The notes: a model not told the origin generated them from the sequence alone. A DNA stretch of 48,951 nt from Microbacterium sp. (GCF_026393345.1 NZ_JAPLAI010000069.1:4589-53539), one strand, 5' to 3'; shown: positions 15,119 through 25,016, counted from the first letter of the stretch. Program-made: numbers and translations.

Positions 15119-15200
15119 GCCGTCGTTCGGAGTTCGGGGGGTTGCGTCCGCGAGATGGCACTTCTGCCCCGCGTGTCGCGTTCTGAATCCGAACGACGGC
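15119..15200. repeat. 82-bp palindromic repeat, family A, copy 1
   Basis: Ends are the inverted repeat GCCGTCGTTCGGA (15119-15131) and TCCGAACGACGGC (15188-15200). The interior shares a TCGGGGG block and CCCGCGTGTCGCG with the second copy at 16191-16272, which has the same 82-bp length. A half copy (ACCGTCGTTCGGA, 15078-15090) precedes it. This is a REP-like intergenic element. Confidence 0.88.
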
Positions 15201-15249
15201 GGATGGCGCGACGGAAGCGGGCGCGGCGGCGGCGAGGATGCGAGAGGGC

Positions 15250-16089
15250 TCAGCGCCAGCGGTGGTCGCCGGCGGCGACCTTGGCGAGCACGACCTGCTC
15301 GACCATGTCCCAATCACCCCGCACCTGCGCATAGTCGAAGCGGAGCGTCTCGAACCCGCACAGTGCGGCCGCGGCGTCACGCTCGAGATCGCGTCGGCGT
15401 TGCACGGTGCCTCCGTGATGCGCCTCCGAGTCGATCTCGATGAGCAGACGCTCGCCGATCCGGAAGTCCGAACGCCCGCCCGCGGGATGCGCAGGCTGCG
15501 AGGTCATCGGCAGACGATGCCGCCGCATCCGGAGGAAGAACAGCGACTCCGTTCCCGATCCGGAGTCGGTGCGTGCCAGGGGCAATATGCGCCGCACCGC
15601 CGGTGGAAGCGCAGCCGCCATGGCCATGACCTGCGACGGATGCAGACGGTGGAGCGCCAGCGCCGACTCCAGACTCACGAAGAAGGCCTCCGCCCCCTGA
15701 CAGTGAGCGATCTGGGGGAGACATTCGGCGATGTTCAGCATTCGACCGCGCTCGAGGCGTGGGCCGTCCCAATGCTCTACACAGGTGCAGTCGAGGTGGC
15801 TCCGCAGGACGTGTCCGTCGGTGCCCATGAGCACATGGACACCGGCCGGATCGAGCACCCACAGCCCACGGATGCTGGCCGCGGTCACGCACGCCGGTGA
15901 ACCGCCGTGCCGCGCGGCGGCGATGAGGAGGGGGTGCGTGCCGGGTCGAGCGAACACGCCGCGGTGCACACGATGCAGGTCGCCCGTGGCGACGGCGGAG
16001 GCGATCATGTCGCGGCTCCATCCGCGTGCGCGCAGTTGCCAGGTGCGGACGAATGGCCCCGTCGCGGCGCGGGGGAGCGGTCGGCTCAT
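15250..16089 (-). CDS. AbiEi-like winged-helix plus DUF559/Vsr-type nuclease-domain protein
   Basis: A 279-residue protein common in actinobacteria. The N-terminal part (about 15-60, WQLRARGWSRDMIASAVATG then VHRGVFA) resembles the winged-helix of AbiEi-type antitoxins. The C-terminal part (about 185-275) resembles DUF559, a very-short-patch-repair-like PD-(D/E)XK fold, with GERLLIEIDSEAHHGG, RRRDLERDAAAALCGFETLRF and a final acidic-hydrophobic helix. No partner toxin is adjacent, so a toxin-antitoxin role is not supported; DNA binding or cleavage is an inference. The start was set at ATG 16089, because the region upstream to 16188 reads as non-coding. It is flanked by two copies of palindromic repeat family A. 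Confidence 0.8.
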   Translation of the reverse strand: MSRPLPRAATGPFVRTWQLRARGWSRDMIASAVATGDLHRVHRGVFARPGTHPLLIAAARHGGSPACVTAASIRGLWVLDPAGVHVLMGTDGHVLRSHLDCTCVEHWDGPRLERGRMLNIAECLPQIAHCQGAEAFFVSLESALALHRLHPSQVMAMAAALPPAVRRILPLARTDSGSGTESLFFLRMRRHRLPMTSQPAHPAGGRSDFRIGERLLIEIDSEAHHGGTVQRRRDLERDAAAALCGFETLRFDYAQVRGDWDMVEQVVLAKVAAGDHRWR

Positions 16090-16190
16090 GCCTCGAGCGT
16101 GACCGCATCCGTCTCCGCCGATGCGGCATCCGCCTGAGCCATCGAATCTCAGGCCGCCCTCGCCGCTTGGGGAGGAGACGTCGCCCACCC

Positions 16191-16272
16191 GCCGTCGTTC
16201 GGATTTCGGGGGTCGCAGGCCGCGAAACAGCAGCCGTACCCCGCGTGTCGCGCTCAGAATCCGAACGACGGC
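16191..16272. repeat. 82-bp palindromic repeat, family A, copy 2
   Basis: Same ends as the copy at 15119-15200 (GCCGTCGTTCGGA and TCCGAACGACGGC) and the same length, with the same CCCGCGTGTCGCG block inside. The two copies bracket the nuclease-domain gene. Confidence 0.88.
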
Positions 16273-16338
16273 AGGAGACCGGGAGGCGATGCGGGAGCGG
16301 GATGCGGGAGCGGATGCGGGCCGACCCGGGGCGCAGGC

Positions 16339-17118
16339 TTACCCGAAGCGCCCGGAGACGTAGTCCTCGGTGGCCTGCACGGATGGGGTGGTGAAGATCG
16401 TCGAGGTGGCGTCGTACTCGATGAGCTTGCCGGGCTTGCCGGTGCCGGCGATGTTGAAGAACGCCGTCTTGTCCGAGACGCGGGATGCCTGCTGCATGTT
16501 GTGCGTGACGATGACGATCGTGTAGGTGCTCTTGAGCTCCTCGATCAGCTCCTCGATCGCGTACGTCGAGATGGGGTCGAGGGCCGAGCACGGCTCGTCC
16601 ATCAGCAGCACGTCGGGGGAGACGGCGATCGCGCGGGCGATGCACAGTCGCTGCTGCTGACCGCCGGAGAGGCCGGAGCCCGGCTTGTCGAGCCGATCCT
16701 TGACCTCGTTCCACAGGTTCGCGCCCTGCAGCGACGACTCCACGAGGGCGTCCGAATCGGAGCGCGACATCCGCCGGTTGTTGAGCTTCACCCCGGCCAG
16801 CACGTTCTCGCGGATCGACATCGTGGGGAACGGGTTCGGACGCTGGAACACCATGCCGATCTGGCGCCGCACGAGCACCGGGTCGACGGAGGGACCGTAG
16901 AGGTCGTCGCCGTCGAGCAGCACCTCGCCCTCGACGCGCGCGCCGGGGATGACTTCGTGCATGCGGTTGAGGGTCCGCAGGAACGTGGACTTGCCGCATC
17001 CGGACGGGCCGATGAACGCGGTGACGCTGCGCGGTTCGATCTCGAGCGAGACGCCTTCGACAGCGAGGAAGTCGCTGTAGTAGACGTTCAGGTCGTTTAC
17101 TTCGATGCTCTTTGACAC
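16339..17118 (-). CDS. pstB: Phosphate ABC transporter ATP-binding protein PstB
   Basis: A 259-residue cytoplasmic ATPase of the high-affinity phosphate importer. Walker [10 protein letters not shown] (about residues 36-44), the Q-loop region, ABC signature [16 protein letters not shown], Walker [14 protein letters not shown] and the H-loop in VTHNMQQA are all present. Length matches the family. It is the last gene of the reverse pstSCAB operon, 19 bp after pstA. It pairs with PstA and PstC in the membrane. Confidence 0.98.
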   Translation of the reverse strand: MSKSIEVNDLNVYYSDFLAVEGVSLEIEPRSVTAFIGPSGCGKSTFLRTLNRMHEVIPGARVEGEVLLDGDDLYGPSVDPVLVRRQIGMVFQRPNPFPTMSIRENVLAGVKLNNRRMSRSDSDALVESSLQGANLWNEVKDRLDKPGSGLSGGQQQRLCIARAIAVSPDVLLMDEPCSALDPISTYAIEELIEELKSTYTIVIVTHNMQQASRVSDKTAFFNIAGTGKPGKLIEYDATSTIFTTPSVQATEDYVSGRFG

Positions 17119-17137
17119 GAGGTTCTTTCTCCGAAGG

Positions 17138-18226
17138 TCAGCGGCCGGTCTTGGGCGCGAAGATCTTCGCGATGAGCCGGGCGAGGAGGTTCAGCAGCAT
17201 GACGATGAGGATGAGGGTGAGCGCCGCAGCCCAGGCGCGGTCCCAATAGGCCTCGGGCGGGATGCCCTGGTTCGCGTACTGCGAGTACACGAACACCGGG
17301 AGGGTCTGCATCCGCCCGTCGAACAGGTTGAGGTTGAGCGAGTCGGTGAAGCCGGCGGTGATGAGAAGCGGCGCCGTCTCACCGATCACGCGGGAGATCG
17401 ACAGCATGATCCCGGTCGTGATGCCGGCGATCGCGGTGGGCAGGACCACCTTCACGATTGTCAGCCACTTGGGCACGCCGAGCGCGTACGCGGCCTCCCG
17501 CAGCTCGTTCGGCACGAGCCGCAGCATCTCTTCGCTGGAGCGGACGACCACGGGGATCATCAGCACCGCGAGCGCGATCGACCCCATGAAGCCGAGTCGC
17601 ACCCCGGCGCCGAAGAATAGCGCGAACAGCGCATACGCGAACAGACCCGCGACGATCGAGGGGATGCCGGTCATGACGTCGACGAGGAAGGTGATGGCGC
17701 GAGCGAGCCGGCCCCGGCCGTACTCCACGAGGTAGATGGCGGTCATCAGCCCGATCGGGATGGAGATGATCGCGGCGGCAAGCGTGATGAGCAGGGTGCC
17801 CCACACCGCATGGATGACGCCACCGCCCTCGCCGACGACGTTCCGCATCGAGGACGAGAAGAACATGGCGTCGAACCGGTGGACCCCAAGTTCGATGACG
17901 GTCCAGCCGACCGAGACGAGTGGCACCATGGCGACGACGAACGCGGCGGTGACGACACCGGTGACGAGGCGGTCCACGGCCTTGCGACGCCCCTCGACGA
18001 TCGCGGAGATCGTGAAGATGAGCACCAGGTACACCAGGGCGGCGGTGATGAGCCAGCCCGCGATGTTCAGGCCCTCGCCGCTGATGGAGGCGAGCATGAG
18101 GAACACCGGCAGGAACACGACGATGGATGCGGCCAGCAGTGCCCACGGCACCCACCTGCCGAGGTGGCCGTTGTTGATTCCGGATGCGGTGCCCGCGAGG
18201 CGCGGCGCGGTGGCGGTGACGGTCAT
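17138..18226 (-). CDS. pstA: Phosphate ABC transporter permease PstA
   Basis: A 362-residue inner-membrane permease. At least six hydrophobic helices are visible, beginning with [20 protein letters not shown]. The EAA loop appears as [23 protein letters not shown], which contacts PstB. The ATG at 18226 overlaps the pstC stop by one base, and the frame remaining open further upstream is a pstC shadow. The N-terminal region is longer than in E. coli PstA (about 296 residues), with two extra hydrophobic segments before the conserved core. Confidence 0.97.
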   Translation of the reverse strand: MTVTATAPRLAGTASGINNGHLGRWVPWALLAASIVVFLPVFLMLASISGEGLNIAGWLITAALVYLVLIFTISAIVEGRRKAVDRLVTGVVTAAFVVAMVPLVSVGWTVIELGVHRFDAMFFSSSMRNVVGEGGGVIHAVWGTLLITLAAAIISIPIGLMTAIYLVEYGRGRLARAITFLVDVMTGIPSIVAGLFAYALFALFFGAGVRLGFMGSIALAVLMIPVVVRSSEEMLRLVPNELREAAYALGVPKWLTIVKVVLPTAIAGITTGIMLSISRVIGETAPLLITAGFTDSLNLNLFDGRMQTLPVFVYSQYANQGIPPEAYWDRAWAAALTLILIVMLLNLLARLIAKIFAPKTGR

Positions 18227-19185
18227 CAGTTCGCTCCCGAGAATTCCTTGCGGCGGCTGACGATCCAGCGCGCGAGCGCGTTGACGGCGAAGGTGACGAC
18301 GAACAGGATCAGGCCCGTCGCGATGAGCACGTTGATGTTCGTGCCGAACGCCTCGGGGAAGGTCAGGGCGATGTTCGCGGCGATCGTCGACGGGTTCGTC
18401 GAGGTGAACAGGTCGAAGGTCACGGTGCCGGTGGTGGAGAGCACCATCGCGACGGCCATCGTCTCGCCGAGCGCGCGGCCGAGGCCGAGCATGGCGCCCG
18501 AGACGATGCCGGAGCGGCCGAACGGCAGCACCGCCATCCGGATCATCTCCCACCGGGTGGCGCCGAGCGCGAGCGCGGCCTCTTCGTGCAGGCGCGGGGT
18601 CTGCAGGAACACCTCGCGGCAGATCGCGGTGATGATCGGGACGACCATGACCGCCAGCACGATGGCGGCGGTGAAGATGGTGCGGCCGGTGGCGGAGACG
18701 TCACCGCTGAACAGCGGGAACCAGCCGACGTTGGCGGTCAGCCAGGCGTACGCGGGCTGCACGGTGGGGGCGAGCACCAGGATGCCCCACAGGCCGAAGA
18801 CGACGGAGGGGACCGCGGCGAGCAGGTCCACGACGTAGCCGAGCCCCTGCGCCAGGCGGCGAGGGGCGTAGTGGGTGATGAACAGGGCGACGCCGAGCGA
18901 CAGCGGCACCGCCATGATGAGCGCGAGGAACGCGGCCCACACCGTGCCGAACAGGAGCGGCCAGACGTAGGCCCAGAAGTTCGAGGTGAGCAGGGAGGCC
19001 GACTCGCTGTCGGCGCCGAGCGCGGGGACCGACTGCACGATGAGGAACAGGGCGACCGCGGCGAGGGTCACCAGGATCATGGATCCGGCGAACAGCGCGG
19101 TCCCGGAGAACCAGATATCGCCCGGCCGGCGCGTGGCGCGCGGCCGCGGATCAGCGGCCGCGGTGGTGGCTGTCATGTCGAGCAT
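18226..19185 (-). CDS. pstC: Phosphate ABC transporter permease PstC
   Basis: A 319-residue permease with six or more transmembrane helices and an EAA loop (LHEEAALALGATRWEMIRMAVLP). VVDLLAAVPSVVFGLWGI and LGRALGETMAV are well-conserved PstC segments. The ATG at 19185 gives MLDMTATT; an internal ATG at 19176 is an alternative start. It lies 68 bp after pstS, separated by a strong hairpin that would reduce pstCAB expression relative to the binding protein. Confidence 0.97.
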   Translation of the reverse strand: MLDMTATTAAADPRPRATRRPGDIWFSGTALFAGSMILVTLAAVALFLIVQSVPALGADSESASLLTSNFWAYVWPLLFGTVWAAFLALIMAVPLSLGVALFITHYAPRRLAQGLGYVVDLLAAVPSVVFGLWGILVLAPTVQPAYAWLTANVGWFPLFSGDVSATGRTIFTAAIVLAVMVVPIITAICREVFLQTPRLHEEAALALGATRWEMIRMAVLPFGRSGIVSGAMLGLGRALGETMAVAMVLSTTGTVTFDLFTSTNPSTIAANIALTFPEAFGTNINVLIATGLILFVVTFAVNALARWIVSRRKEFSGAN

Positions 19186-19213
19186 CCTCGTCGGGTCGGG
19201 GCGATGCGGGAAG

Positions 19214-19246
19214 AGGCGGTCCCGGGTGAGTCACCCGGGACCGCCT
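19214..19246 (-). terminator. Hairpin between pstS and pstC
   Basis: Nearly perfect palindrome (arms 19214-19229 and 19231-19246, core GGTCCCGGGTGA) just beyond the pstS stop and before pstC. It probably acts as partial terminator or mRNA stabiliser, letting the binding protein be made in excess. Confidence 0.75.
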
Positions 19247-19253
19247 GCGGGAC

Positions 19254-20366
19254 TTACTTGATGGCGTCGACCGCGGCCTTGGCCTTCTCACGGAGCGTGT
19301 CCGAGATCGGGGCGCTGCCGGCGTTCGTGGCGGCAGTGTCCTGGCCCTCGGCGCTGATCGCGTAGGTGAAGAAGCCCTTCACCAGGTCAGCGGTGGCGGC
19401 GTCCTCGTACTCGGCGCAGCCGATGAGGTAGCTGATCAGCACGACCGGGTAGGCACCGGCCTCGGTGGTGGTGCGGTCGATCGCGATCGCCAGATCGGTG
19501 TCGGCGCGACCGTCCTCGAACGGGGACGCGTCGACGGCGATCGCGGCGCCCTCGGCCGAGTGACCGACGAACTCCTCGCCCACCTGGACGGCGACCGACG
19601 AGAGGTCACCGGCCTGCGACGAGTCGGCGTAGCCGATGGTGCCGTTGCCGCCCTTGACCGCGTTCACGACACCCGAGGTGCCCTGTGCGGCCTCGCCGCC
19701 GGCGATCGGCCATTCCTCGACCGACCCGTAGCTCCACGCCTGCTCAGCGTTGGCCGCGAGGTAGTCCGTGAAGTTGCCGGTCGTGCCGGACTTGTCCGAG
19801 CGGTGGACCGGGGTGATGGCAAGGTCCGGCAGGTCGGCGTCCGCGTTGGTCGCGGCGATCGCGGGGTCGTTCCAGTTGGTGATCGTGCCGGCGAAGATGC
19901 CGGCGACGGTCGTCGCGTCCAGGTTCAGGTCGGAGACTCCCTCGACGTTGAACACGATGGCGATGGGGGAGACGTACGCGGGGATCTCGACGAGGTCGGA
20001 GTCCGCGGCGCAGGCGTCGAACGGGCCGGCGGCGATCTCGTCGGTCTTGAACGCGCGGTCGGAGCCGGCGAACTGCACGGCGCCCGACTGGAACGACTCG
20101 CGCCCCGTGCCGGAGCCCTGCGGGTCGTAGTTGATCGTGACGTCGGGGTTGGCCTGCTGGACCAGCTGGGTCCAGGACTGGACGGCGACCTGCTGCGACG
20201 TGGCGCCGGAACCGTTGAGGGTGCCGGTCAGGCCGGTGGGCAGCTCCGAGGCGGCGGAGCTGGTGGTGGCGTCAGGGGTACCGCCTTCGTTCGCGGCACA
20301 GCCGGCGAGCGCGAGGGCGGCGACAGCCGCGAGGGCGCCCACCTGGGCGAGGCGAGAGATCTTCAC
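19254..20366 (-). CDS. pstS: Phosphate-binding lipoprotein PstS
   Basis: A 370-residue lipoprotein that captures phosphate outside the membrane. It has a short basic start, a hydrophobic signal, and the lipobox LAGC. Phosphate-site motifs include GSGATSQQ, GSGTGRESF and VHRSDKSGTTGNF. The GTG at 20366 was chosen because AAGGA lies 9-10 nt upstream; a longer form from 20384 would place that sequence inside the gene. It is the first gene of pstSCAB and sits behind a Pho box. Confidence 0.97.
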   Translation of the reverse strand: MKISRLAQVGALAAVAALALAGCAANEGGTPDATTSSAASELPTGLTGTLNGSGATSQQVAVQSWTQLVQQANPDVTINYDPQGSGTGRESFQSGAVQFAGSDRAFKTDEIAAGPFDACAADSDLVEIPAYVSPIAIVFNVEGVSDLNLDATTVAGIFAGTITNWNDPAIAATNADADLPDLAITPVHRSDKSGTTGNFTDYLAANAEQAWSYGSVEEWPIAGGEAAQGTSGVVNAVKGGNGTIGYADSSQAGDLSSVAVQVGEEFVGHSAEGAAIAVDASPFEDGRADTDLAIAIDRTTTEAGAYPVVLISYLIGCAEYEDAATADLVKGFFTYAISAEGQDTAATNAGSAPISDTLREKAKAAVDAIK

Positions 20367-20457
20367 AGTGAATGTGTCCTTCACAGGTCAGGGTTACGGG
20401 CCCGGTGCAGGGCTCGCCTCGACGCTAAACACGTGTGTTGACCAGAGTGGGCTGTGC

Positions 20458-20476
20458 GGGTGAACGGCGGGTGAAC
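20458..20476 (-). promoter_or_regulatory. Pho box upstream of pstS
   Basis: On the reverse strand two direct repeats GTTCACCC lie 11 bp apart (20469-20476 and 20458-20465), about 92 nt before the pstS start. This is the actinobacterial Pho box pattern bound by PhoP/RegX3-type regulators under phosphate starvation. The likely regulator is the RegX3 homologue at 30941-31624. Confidence 0.85.
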
Positions 20477-20529
20477 ACCCTGAAACCGTCCGGGGTGATG
20501 GACCGGTGCGAGACACCGGCCGGTCATGA

Positions 20530-21468
20530 TCAGACCGGCGGCAGCATCGTCTCGATCGCAGCGATCCCCGAACCGGGGTTGGTGCGCGACAGATGCACGA
20601 CCGAGAACCCGGCGACCTCGAGGCTCGACGCGCTGCCGAGGTACGAACCCTTGAGCGTCCCCGTCGCGAGCGCCAGTTCGCTGAGGATCTCCGGCAGCAC
20701 GGGACCGTGGCTGCACAGCACCGCGGGCTTCCGGGCGCGCACGCGCTTGCCGACGACCGCGCGGGCGTCGGAGGCGCCCTCCTCCCAGGCGTCCTGGCTG
20801 AGATCGGGGGTGGTCCGGATGCTGCGTCCCAGTGCTTTCGACAGCGGTTTCACCGTCGACACGCACCGGACGGCGTCGCTCGACACGATCCGTCGCACGC
20901 CGTAGGCGCGAAGCGGGCCCACGATGGCCTTCGCCTGCCGAGCGCCACGCTCGCTCAGTGGCCGCGTCGCATCCGAGCCGTCCCACTCGCCGCGCGAGAG
21001 CGCCTTCGCGTGCCGCAGCGCGATGATCGGGAAGGTCTCCAGCACGCCGTCGTCGGCGAACGTGAGGAAGCTCTCCACGATCTCGACGTCCACGGGGTAG
21101 CTGAGGTACGTCAGGGCCTTCTTCGGGCTGACCCACTCGAGCGCCGCGATCTCCTTGTTCGGCACGAACGCCGAGGCGCGGATGGCATCCTCGGTCGCCT
21201 CTGCTGCCCAGTAGTGCACGACCTTCTCGCGCCCCTTCGGCATGGTGTACCGGGAGACGCCGACCGGCAGCCCGAGGCTCACCCGGATGCCGGTCTCCTC
21301 GAAGATCTCGCGGACGGCGGTCTCCACGAGCGTCTCGCCCGGATCGACCTTGCCCTTGGGAAGCGTCACGTCGCGGTACTGGGTGCGGTGGATGAGGAGG
21401 ATGCGGAGCTTCCCCTCGACCACGCGCCAGACCACCCCACCGGCGGCGTACACAGCGGTGGCCGTCAT
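20530..21468 (-). CDS. mutT1: NUDIX hydrolase/histidine phosphatase, MutT1-like
   Basis: A 312-residue two-domain enzyme. The N-terminal NUDIX domain (about 1-140) has the full Nudix box G-x5-E-x7-RE-x2-EE-x-G, seen from GKVDPGE to REIFEETG. The C-terminal histidine phosphatase (phosphoglycerate mutase-like) domain (about 150-310) starts at ALRHAKA, with a later CSHGPVLPE. Mycobacterial MutT1 has this architecture, acts on 8-oxo-(d)GTP, and lies beside ppk, as here. The ATG at 21468 overlaps the ppk stop by 4 bp. The RHA rather than RHG form of the phosphatase motif is usual in SixA-like proteins. Confidence 0.88.
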   Translation of the reverse strand: MTATAVYAAGGVVWRVVEGKLRILLIHRTQYRDVTLPKGKVDPGETLVETAVREIFEETGIRVSLGLPVGVSRYTMPKGREKVVHYWAAEATEDAIRASAFVPNKEIAALEWVSPKKALTYLSYPVDVEIVESFLTFADDGVLETFPIIALRHAKALSRGEWDGSDATRPLSERGARQAKAIVGPLRAYGVRRIVSSDAVRCVSTVKPLSKALGRSIRTTPDLSQDAWEEGASDARAVVGKRVRARKPAVLCSHGPVLPEILSELALATGTLKGSYLGSASSLEVAGFSVVHLSRTNPGSGIAAIETMLPPV

Positions 21469-23630
21469 CTCACCGCCCGGGGACGGCGACGACGCTGCAC
21501 CTGCAGCATGATCGTGTCCTGGATGTCGGCGAGCGGTTTGCCGTCCGCATCCTGATAGTGCCGGGTCCACACACCGTCCGAACCCAGCCACCACGAACTG
21601 GTGTCGTCGCGCATGGCGAACGTGAACAGGTCGTTCAGCTCGGTGATCTGGGCGGGGTCCGAGATGCGCACGAGCGCCTCGACCCGGCGGTCGAGGTTCC
21701 GGTGCATCATGTCGGCGCTGCCGATGTACGCGATCGAGGTTCCGGCGTTGGCGAACGCGAAGATGCGCGAGTGCTCCAGGTATCGACCGAGGATCGAGCG
21801 GACCGTGATGTTCTCGCTCACCCCGGGCACGCCCGGCATGAGGCTGCAGATGCCGCGCACCCACACCTCGACCGGTACGCCCGCCTGGCTCGCCCGATAG
21901 AGCGCGTCGATGATCTGCTCGTCGACCATCGAGTTGACCTTGATCCGGATGCCGGCGGGCTTGCCCGCCTGCGCATTGCGGCGCTCCCGGTCAATGAGAC
22001 GCACGAGCCCCTTCCGCAGGTGCAGTGGGGCGACCAGCAGGCGCTTGAACTTCTTCTCGATCGCGTAGCCGCTGAGCTCGTTGAACAGGCGCGTGAGGTC
22101 GCGGCCGACCTCCGGCTCGGCGGTGAACAGGCCGAAGTCCTCGTAGATGCGGCTGGTCTTCGGGTTGTAGTTGCCGGTGCCGACGTGGCAGTAGCTGCGC
22201 AGCATCCCGCCCTCCTGGCGGATGACGAGCGCGAGCTTGCAGTGCGTCTTCAGCCCGACCAGGCCGTACACGACGTGCACGCCCGCCTTCTCGAGCTTCC
22301 GCGCCCAGACGATGTTGTTGGCCTCGTCGAACCGGGCCTTCACCTCGACCAGCGCCAGCACCTGCTTGCCCGCCTCAGCGGCGTCGATGAGCGCCTGCAC
22401 GATGGGGCTGTCCCCCGAGGTGCGGTACAGGGTCTGCTTGATGGCGAGGACGTTCGGGTCCTTCGCCGCCTGCTCGAGGAACGCCTGCACGCTGGTCGCG
22501 AACGACTCGTACGGGTGGTGCACGAGCACGTCGCCCTTGCGGATCGCCGCGAACACGTCGGGGCGCTCGTTGTTGTCGCCCGGCTGGAACGCGGTCGCGG
22601 TCGTCGGCACGTGCGGCGGGAAGCGGAGCTCGGGCCGGTCGACCCGGCCGAGATCGAACAGGCCACGCAGGTCCAGCGGGCCGGGGAGGCGGTAGACCTC
22701 CTGCTCGGTGATGTCGAGCTCCTTGATGAGCAGGTCGAGGGTGAGCTCGTCCATGTCGTCGGTGATCTCGAGCCGGATCGGCGGGCCGAACCGGCGGCGC
22801 ATCAGCTCCGCCTCGAGCGCCTGGATGAGGTTCTCGGTCTCGTCCTCCTCGATGACCATGTCCTCGTTGCGGGTGAGGCGGAAGGCGTGGTGGTCGAGGA
22901 TCTCCATGCCGGGGAAGAGATCGGCGAGGTTGTTGGCGATGAGGTCTTCCAGCGCGATGTAGCGCGAGCGCTCGCCGACCCGCGAGACCTGCACGAACCG
23001 GGGCAGCATCGGCGGCACCTTGAGGCGCGCGAACTCCTGCCGGCCGGTCCGGGCGTTACGGATGCGGATGGCGAGGTTTAGCGACAGCCCGGAGATGTAC
23101 GGGAACGGGTGCGCCGGGTCGACCGCGAGCGGCATGAGCACCGGGAACACCTGCGACTGGAAGTACTCGTAGAGCTTGTCCTTGTCGTCCTGGTCGAGGT
23201 CGCCCCAGTCGAGGATCTCGACCCCGGCGTCCGCCAGGGCGGGCTTCACCTGGTTCTTCCAGTCCTCGGCGTGCCGCACCTGCAGTGCGTGGGCGGCTTC
23301 CGAGATGTCGGTGAGCACGTCCGCGGGGGAGCGGCCCACGTTGCTCGGCACCGCGAGGCCGGTGATGATGCGGCGCTTCAGACCGGCGACGCGCACCATG
23401 AAGAACTCGTCGAGGTTGCTGCCGAAGATGGCGAGGAAGTTCGCCCGCTCCAGCACCGGGACCGCCGGGTCCTCTGCGAGTTCGAGCACGCGCTGGTTGA
23501 ACGCGAGCCAGCTCAGTTCCCGGTCGAGGTAGCGGCCCTCGGGCAGTTCCGCATCCGGCGTCTCGATGGCGTCGAAGTCGTCGTCGTCCGCGTCGCCGAG
23601 ACCAGCGTCGAGCACGTCCTGTTCGATCAT
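21465..23630 (-). CDS. ppk: Polyphosphate kinase 1
   Basis: A 721-residue polyphosphate kinase that reversibly transfers the ATP gamma-phosphate to polyphosphate. The N-terminal region has [19 protein letters not shown] and [12 protein letters not shown]. The catalytic core has the phosphorylated-histidine region [32 protein letters not shown], and the second histidine in [15 protein letters not shown]. The ATG at 23630 fits the family's N-terminus; the frame is open to 23729. It precedes mutT1 with a 4-bp overlap and belongs to the phosphate block with pst. Confidence 0.97.
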   Translation of the reverse strand: MIEQDVLDAGLGDADDDDFDAIETPDAELPEGRYLDRELSWLAFNQRVLELAEDPAVPVLERANFLAIFGSNLDEFFMVRVAGLKRRIITGLAVPSNVGRSPADVLTDISEAAHALQVRHAEDWKNQVKPALADAGVEILDWGDLDQDDKDKLYEYFQSQVFPVLMPLAVDPAHPFPYISGLSLNLAIRIRNARTGRQEFARLKVPPMLPRFVQVSRVGERSRYIALEDLIANNLADLFPGMEILDHHAFRLTRNEDMVIEEDETENLIQALEAELMRRRFGPPIRLEITDDMDELTLDLLIKELDITEQEVYRLPGPLDLRGLFDLGRVDRPELRFPPHVPTTATAFQPGDNNERPDVFAAIRKGDVLVHHPYESFATSVQAFLEQAAKDPNVLAIKQTLYRTSGDSPIVQALIDAAEAGKQVLALVEVKARFDEANNIVWARKLEKAGVHVVYGLVGLKTHCKLALVIRQEGGMLRSYCHVGTGNYNPKTSRIYEDFGLFTAEPEVGRDLTRLFNELSGYAIEKKFKRLLVAPLHLRKGLVRLIDRERRNAQAGKPAGIRIKVNSMVDEQIIDALYRASQAGVPVEVWVRGICSLMPGVPGVSENITVRSILGRYLEHSRIFAFANAGTSIAYIGSADMMHRNLDRRVEALVRISDPAQITELNDLFTFAMRDDTSSWWLGSDGVWTRHYQDADGKPLADIQDTIMLQVQRRRRPRAVR

Positions 23631-23682
23631 CACCTCATCATTGCAGCAGGAGGTGACAAGAGTGTGAACCGGTCCGACGGGG

Positions 23683-24381
23683 TTATGCTCCCGAGCGTTC
23701 CTTGGGGGCGGGGACCTGGTCCTCTTCATAGACGTTGAAGCGGTATCCGACGTTGCGGACCGTGCCGATCAGCTGCTCCAGGTCGCCGAGCTTCGCGCGC
23801 AGGCGCCGCACGTGCACGTCGACCGTGCGGGTGCCCCCGAAGTAGTCGTAGCCCCAGACCTCGCTGAGCAACTGCTCGCGCGTGAACACCCGGGAGGGGT
23901 GCGTCGCGAAGAAGTGCAGCAGCTGGAACTCCTTGTAGGTGAGATCCAGCGGGCGGCCGTGCACCTTCGCCGAGTAAGAGGACTCGTCGATCGTGATGCC
24001 GGAGGTCTGGATGCGGGTGGAGACCTGCTCCTTCGACATGCGGCCGATGGCGAGGCGGATGCGGGCGTCCACCTCGGCAGGACCGGCGGCCATGAGGATG
24101 ACGTCATCCACGCCCCAGTCGGGGGAGACGGCCGTGAGTCCGCCCTCGGTGACGATGAGGATGAGGGGCGCGTCCAGGCCCGTGGTGGTGAGGATTTTGC
24201 ACAGCGACTTGGCCCCGACGAGGTCGAACCGGGCGTCGACGAAGACCACATCCGCGCTCGGGGCGTTGACCAGCTGAGCCGGCTCGGCGGGGATCTGCCG
24301 GACGCGGTGGCTCAACAGCTCGAGCGACGGCAGGACCGGGGCACCGGCCGGCGCCGAGCTCAGGACAAGTAGCTGTGCCAA
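23683..24381 (-). CDS. glnR: GlnR-like OmpR-family response regulator
   Basis: A 232-residue orphan response regulator. The receiver-like N-terminus has [19 protein letters not shown], then [34 protein letters not shown], strikingly like actinomycete GlnR, the global nitrogen regulator with an atypical receiver. The C-terminal winged helix (about 125-222) has [25 protein letters not shown] and [15 protein letters not shown]. The start codon appears to be TTG at 24381, with GGAGG 6 nt upstream. Its place beside ppk and pst links nitrogen and phosphate control, as reported for GlnR and PhoP in Streptomyces. Another orphan OmpR-type regulator cannot be excluded. Confidence 0.82.
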   Translation of the reverse strand: MAQLLVLSSAPAGAPVLPSLELLSHRVRQIPAEPAQLVNAPSADVVFVDARFDLVGAKSLCKILTTTGLDAPLILIVTEGGLTAVSPDWGVDDVILMAAGPAEVDARIRLAIGRMSKEQVSTRIQTSGITIDESSYSAKVHGRPLDLTYKEFQLLHFFATHPSRVFTREQLLSEVWGYDYFGGTRTVDVHVRRLRAKLGDLEQLIGTVRNVGYRFNVYEEDQVPAPKERSGA

Positions 24382-24570
24382 TGGAGTCCTCCCGGCAATT
24401 TCCCCGTTTCGGCCTTTATCTTAGGCGCACGTGGGCACTCTGCCGCGCGTGCGGCGATCCGGGCGGATGCGGAGCGCCGATCGTGACGGATACGCGGCGC
24501 CGATCCCGGCGGATGAGGTGCGCTGATCCCGGCGGATGCGGAACGCGTCCGCGTACGGGAGAATGAACGC

Positions 24571-24864
24571 ATGACCGCTCCCGAACTGGTGCCCCGTCGG
24601 CCGATCGGCGGCATCGTCGGAGTCTGGATCGCGACCGTCCTCGTGGGCCTCGGGATCGTGCTGTTCGTCCCCGCGGAGTGGCAGATCCCGTGGATCACGG
24701 TCACCCTCGGTGCCGCGGTCATCGCAGCCTTCGTCGTGCAGCTCGCCTACGGTCGCCCGCAGCGGTTCATCCAGCGCACCGCGCTCACCGCTGTCGGCTC
24801 CCTCGTCCTCCTCGGCGTGATCAGCGCCCTCGCGGCGCTGGTCGCGCTGCTGCGCACCGTGTGA
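24571..24864 (+). CDS. Small three-helix membrane protein
   Basis: A 97-residue hydrophobic protein with three predicted transmembrane helices (about residues 12-33, 41-60 and 71-94). No known domain was recognised. It is divergent from the GlnR-like gene. The ATG at 24571 is preceded by GAGAAT (24559-24564), a possible -10 box 6 nt upstream, so the transcript may be leaderless. The reading frame and codon usage are typical of the neighbours, supporting a real gene of unknown function. Confidence 0.7.
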   Translation: MTAPELVPRRPIGGIVGVWIATVLVGLGIVLFVPAEWQIPWITVTLGAAVIAAFVVQLAYGRPQRFIQRTALTAVGSLVLLGVISALAALVALLRTV

Positions 24865-24891
24865 CCTCGCACGGGGGATAGCATGGGTGAC

Positions 24892-25005
24892 ATGGACCTC
24901 GTCGCACTCGAACTCTTCTTCGTGGGACTGCTGGCGCTCGCCTCGCTGGCGATCGCCTTCACCGCCGGCGTCGTGCTGAAGAACCTGTACCGCGGCCAGC
25001 GCTGA
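24892..25005 (+). CDS. 37-residue membrane microprotein
   Basis: A very short gene encoding one hydrophobic helix (about residues 4-27, LVALELFFVGLLALASLAI...) and a basic tail ending NLYRGQR. The start is decided by TAGCAT (24879-24884), a -10 hexamer that ends 7 nt before ATG 24892; the in-frame ATG at 24883 lies inside the hexamer. It is 11 bp upstream of the nitrobindin gene and probably co-transcribed. I recall similar tiny proteins in Microbacteriaceae without known function. Confidence 0.7.
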   Translation: MDLVALELFFVGLLALASLAIAFTAGVVLKNLYRGQR

Positions 25006-25016
25006 CGGGCGGGGCG

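Noticed and set aside
15250..16089. Type IV toxin-antitoxin system
   Set aside because: Only an AbiEi-like N-terminal segment; no AbiEii-type toxin gene is adjacent.
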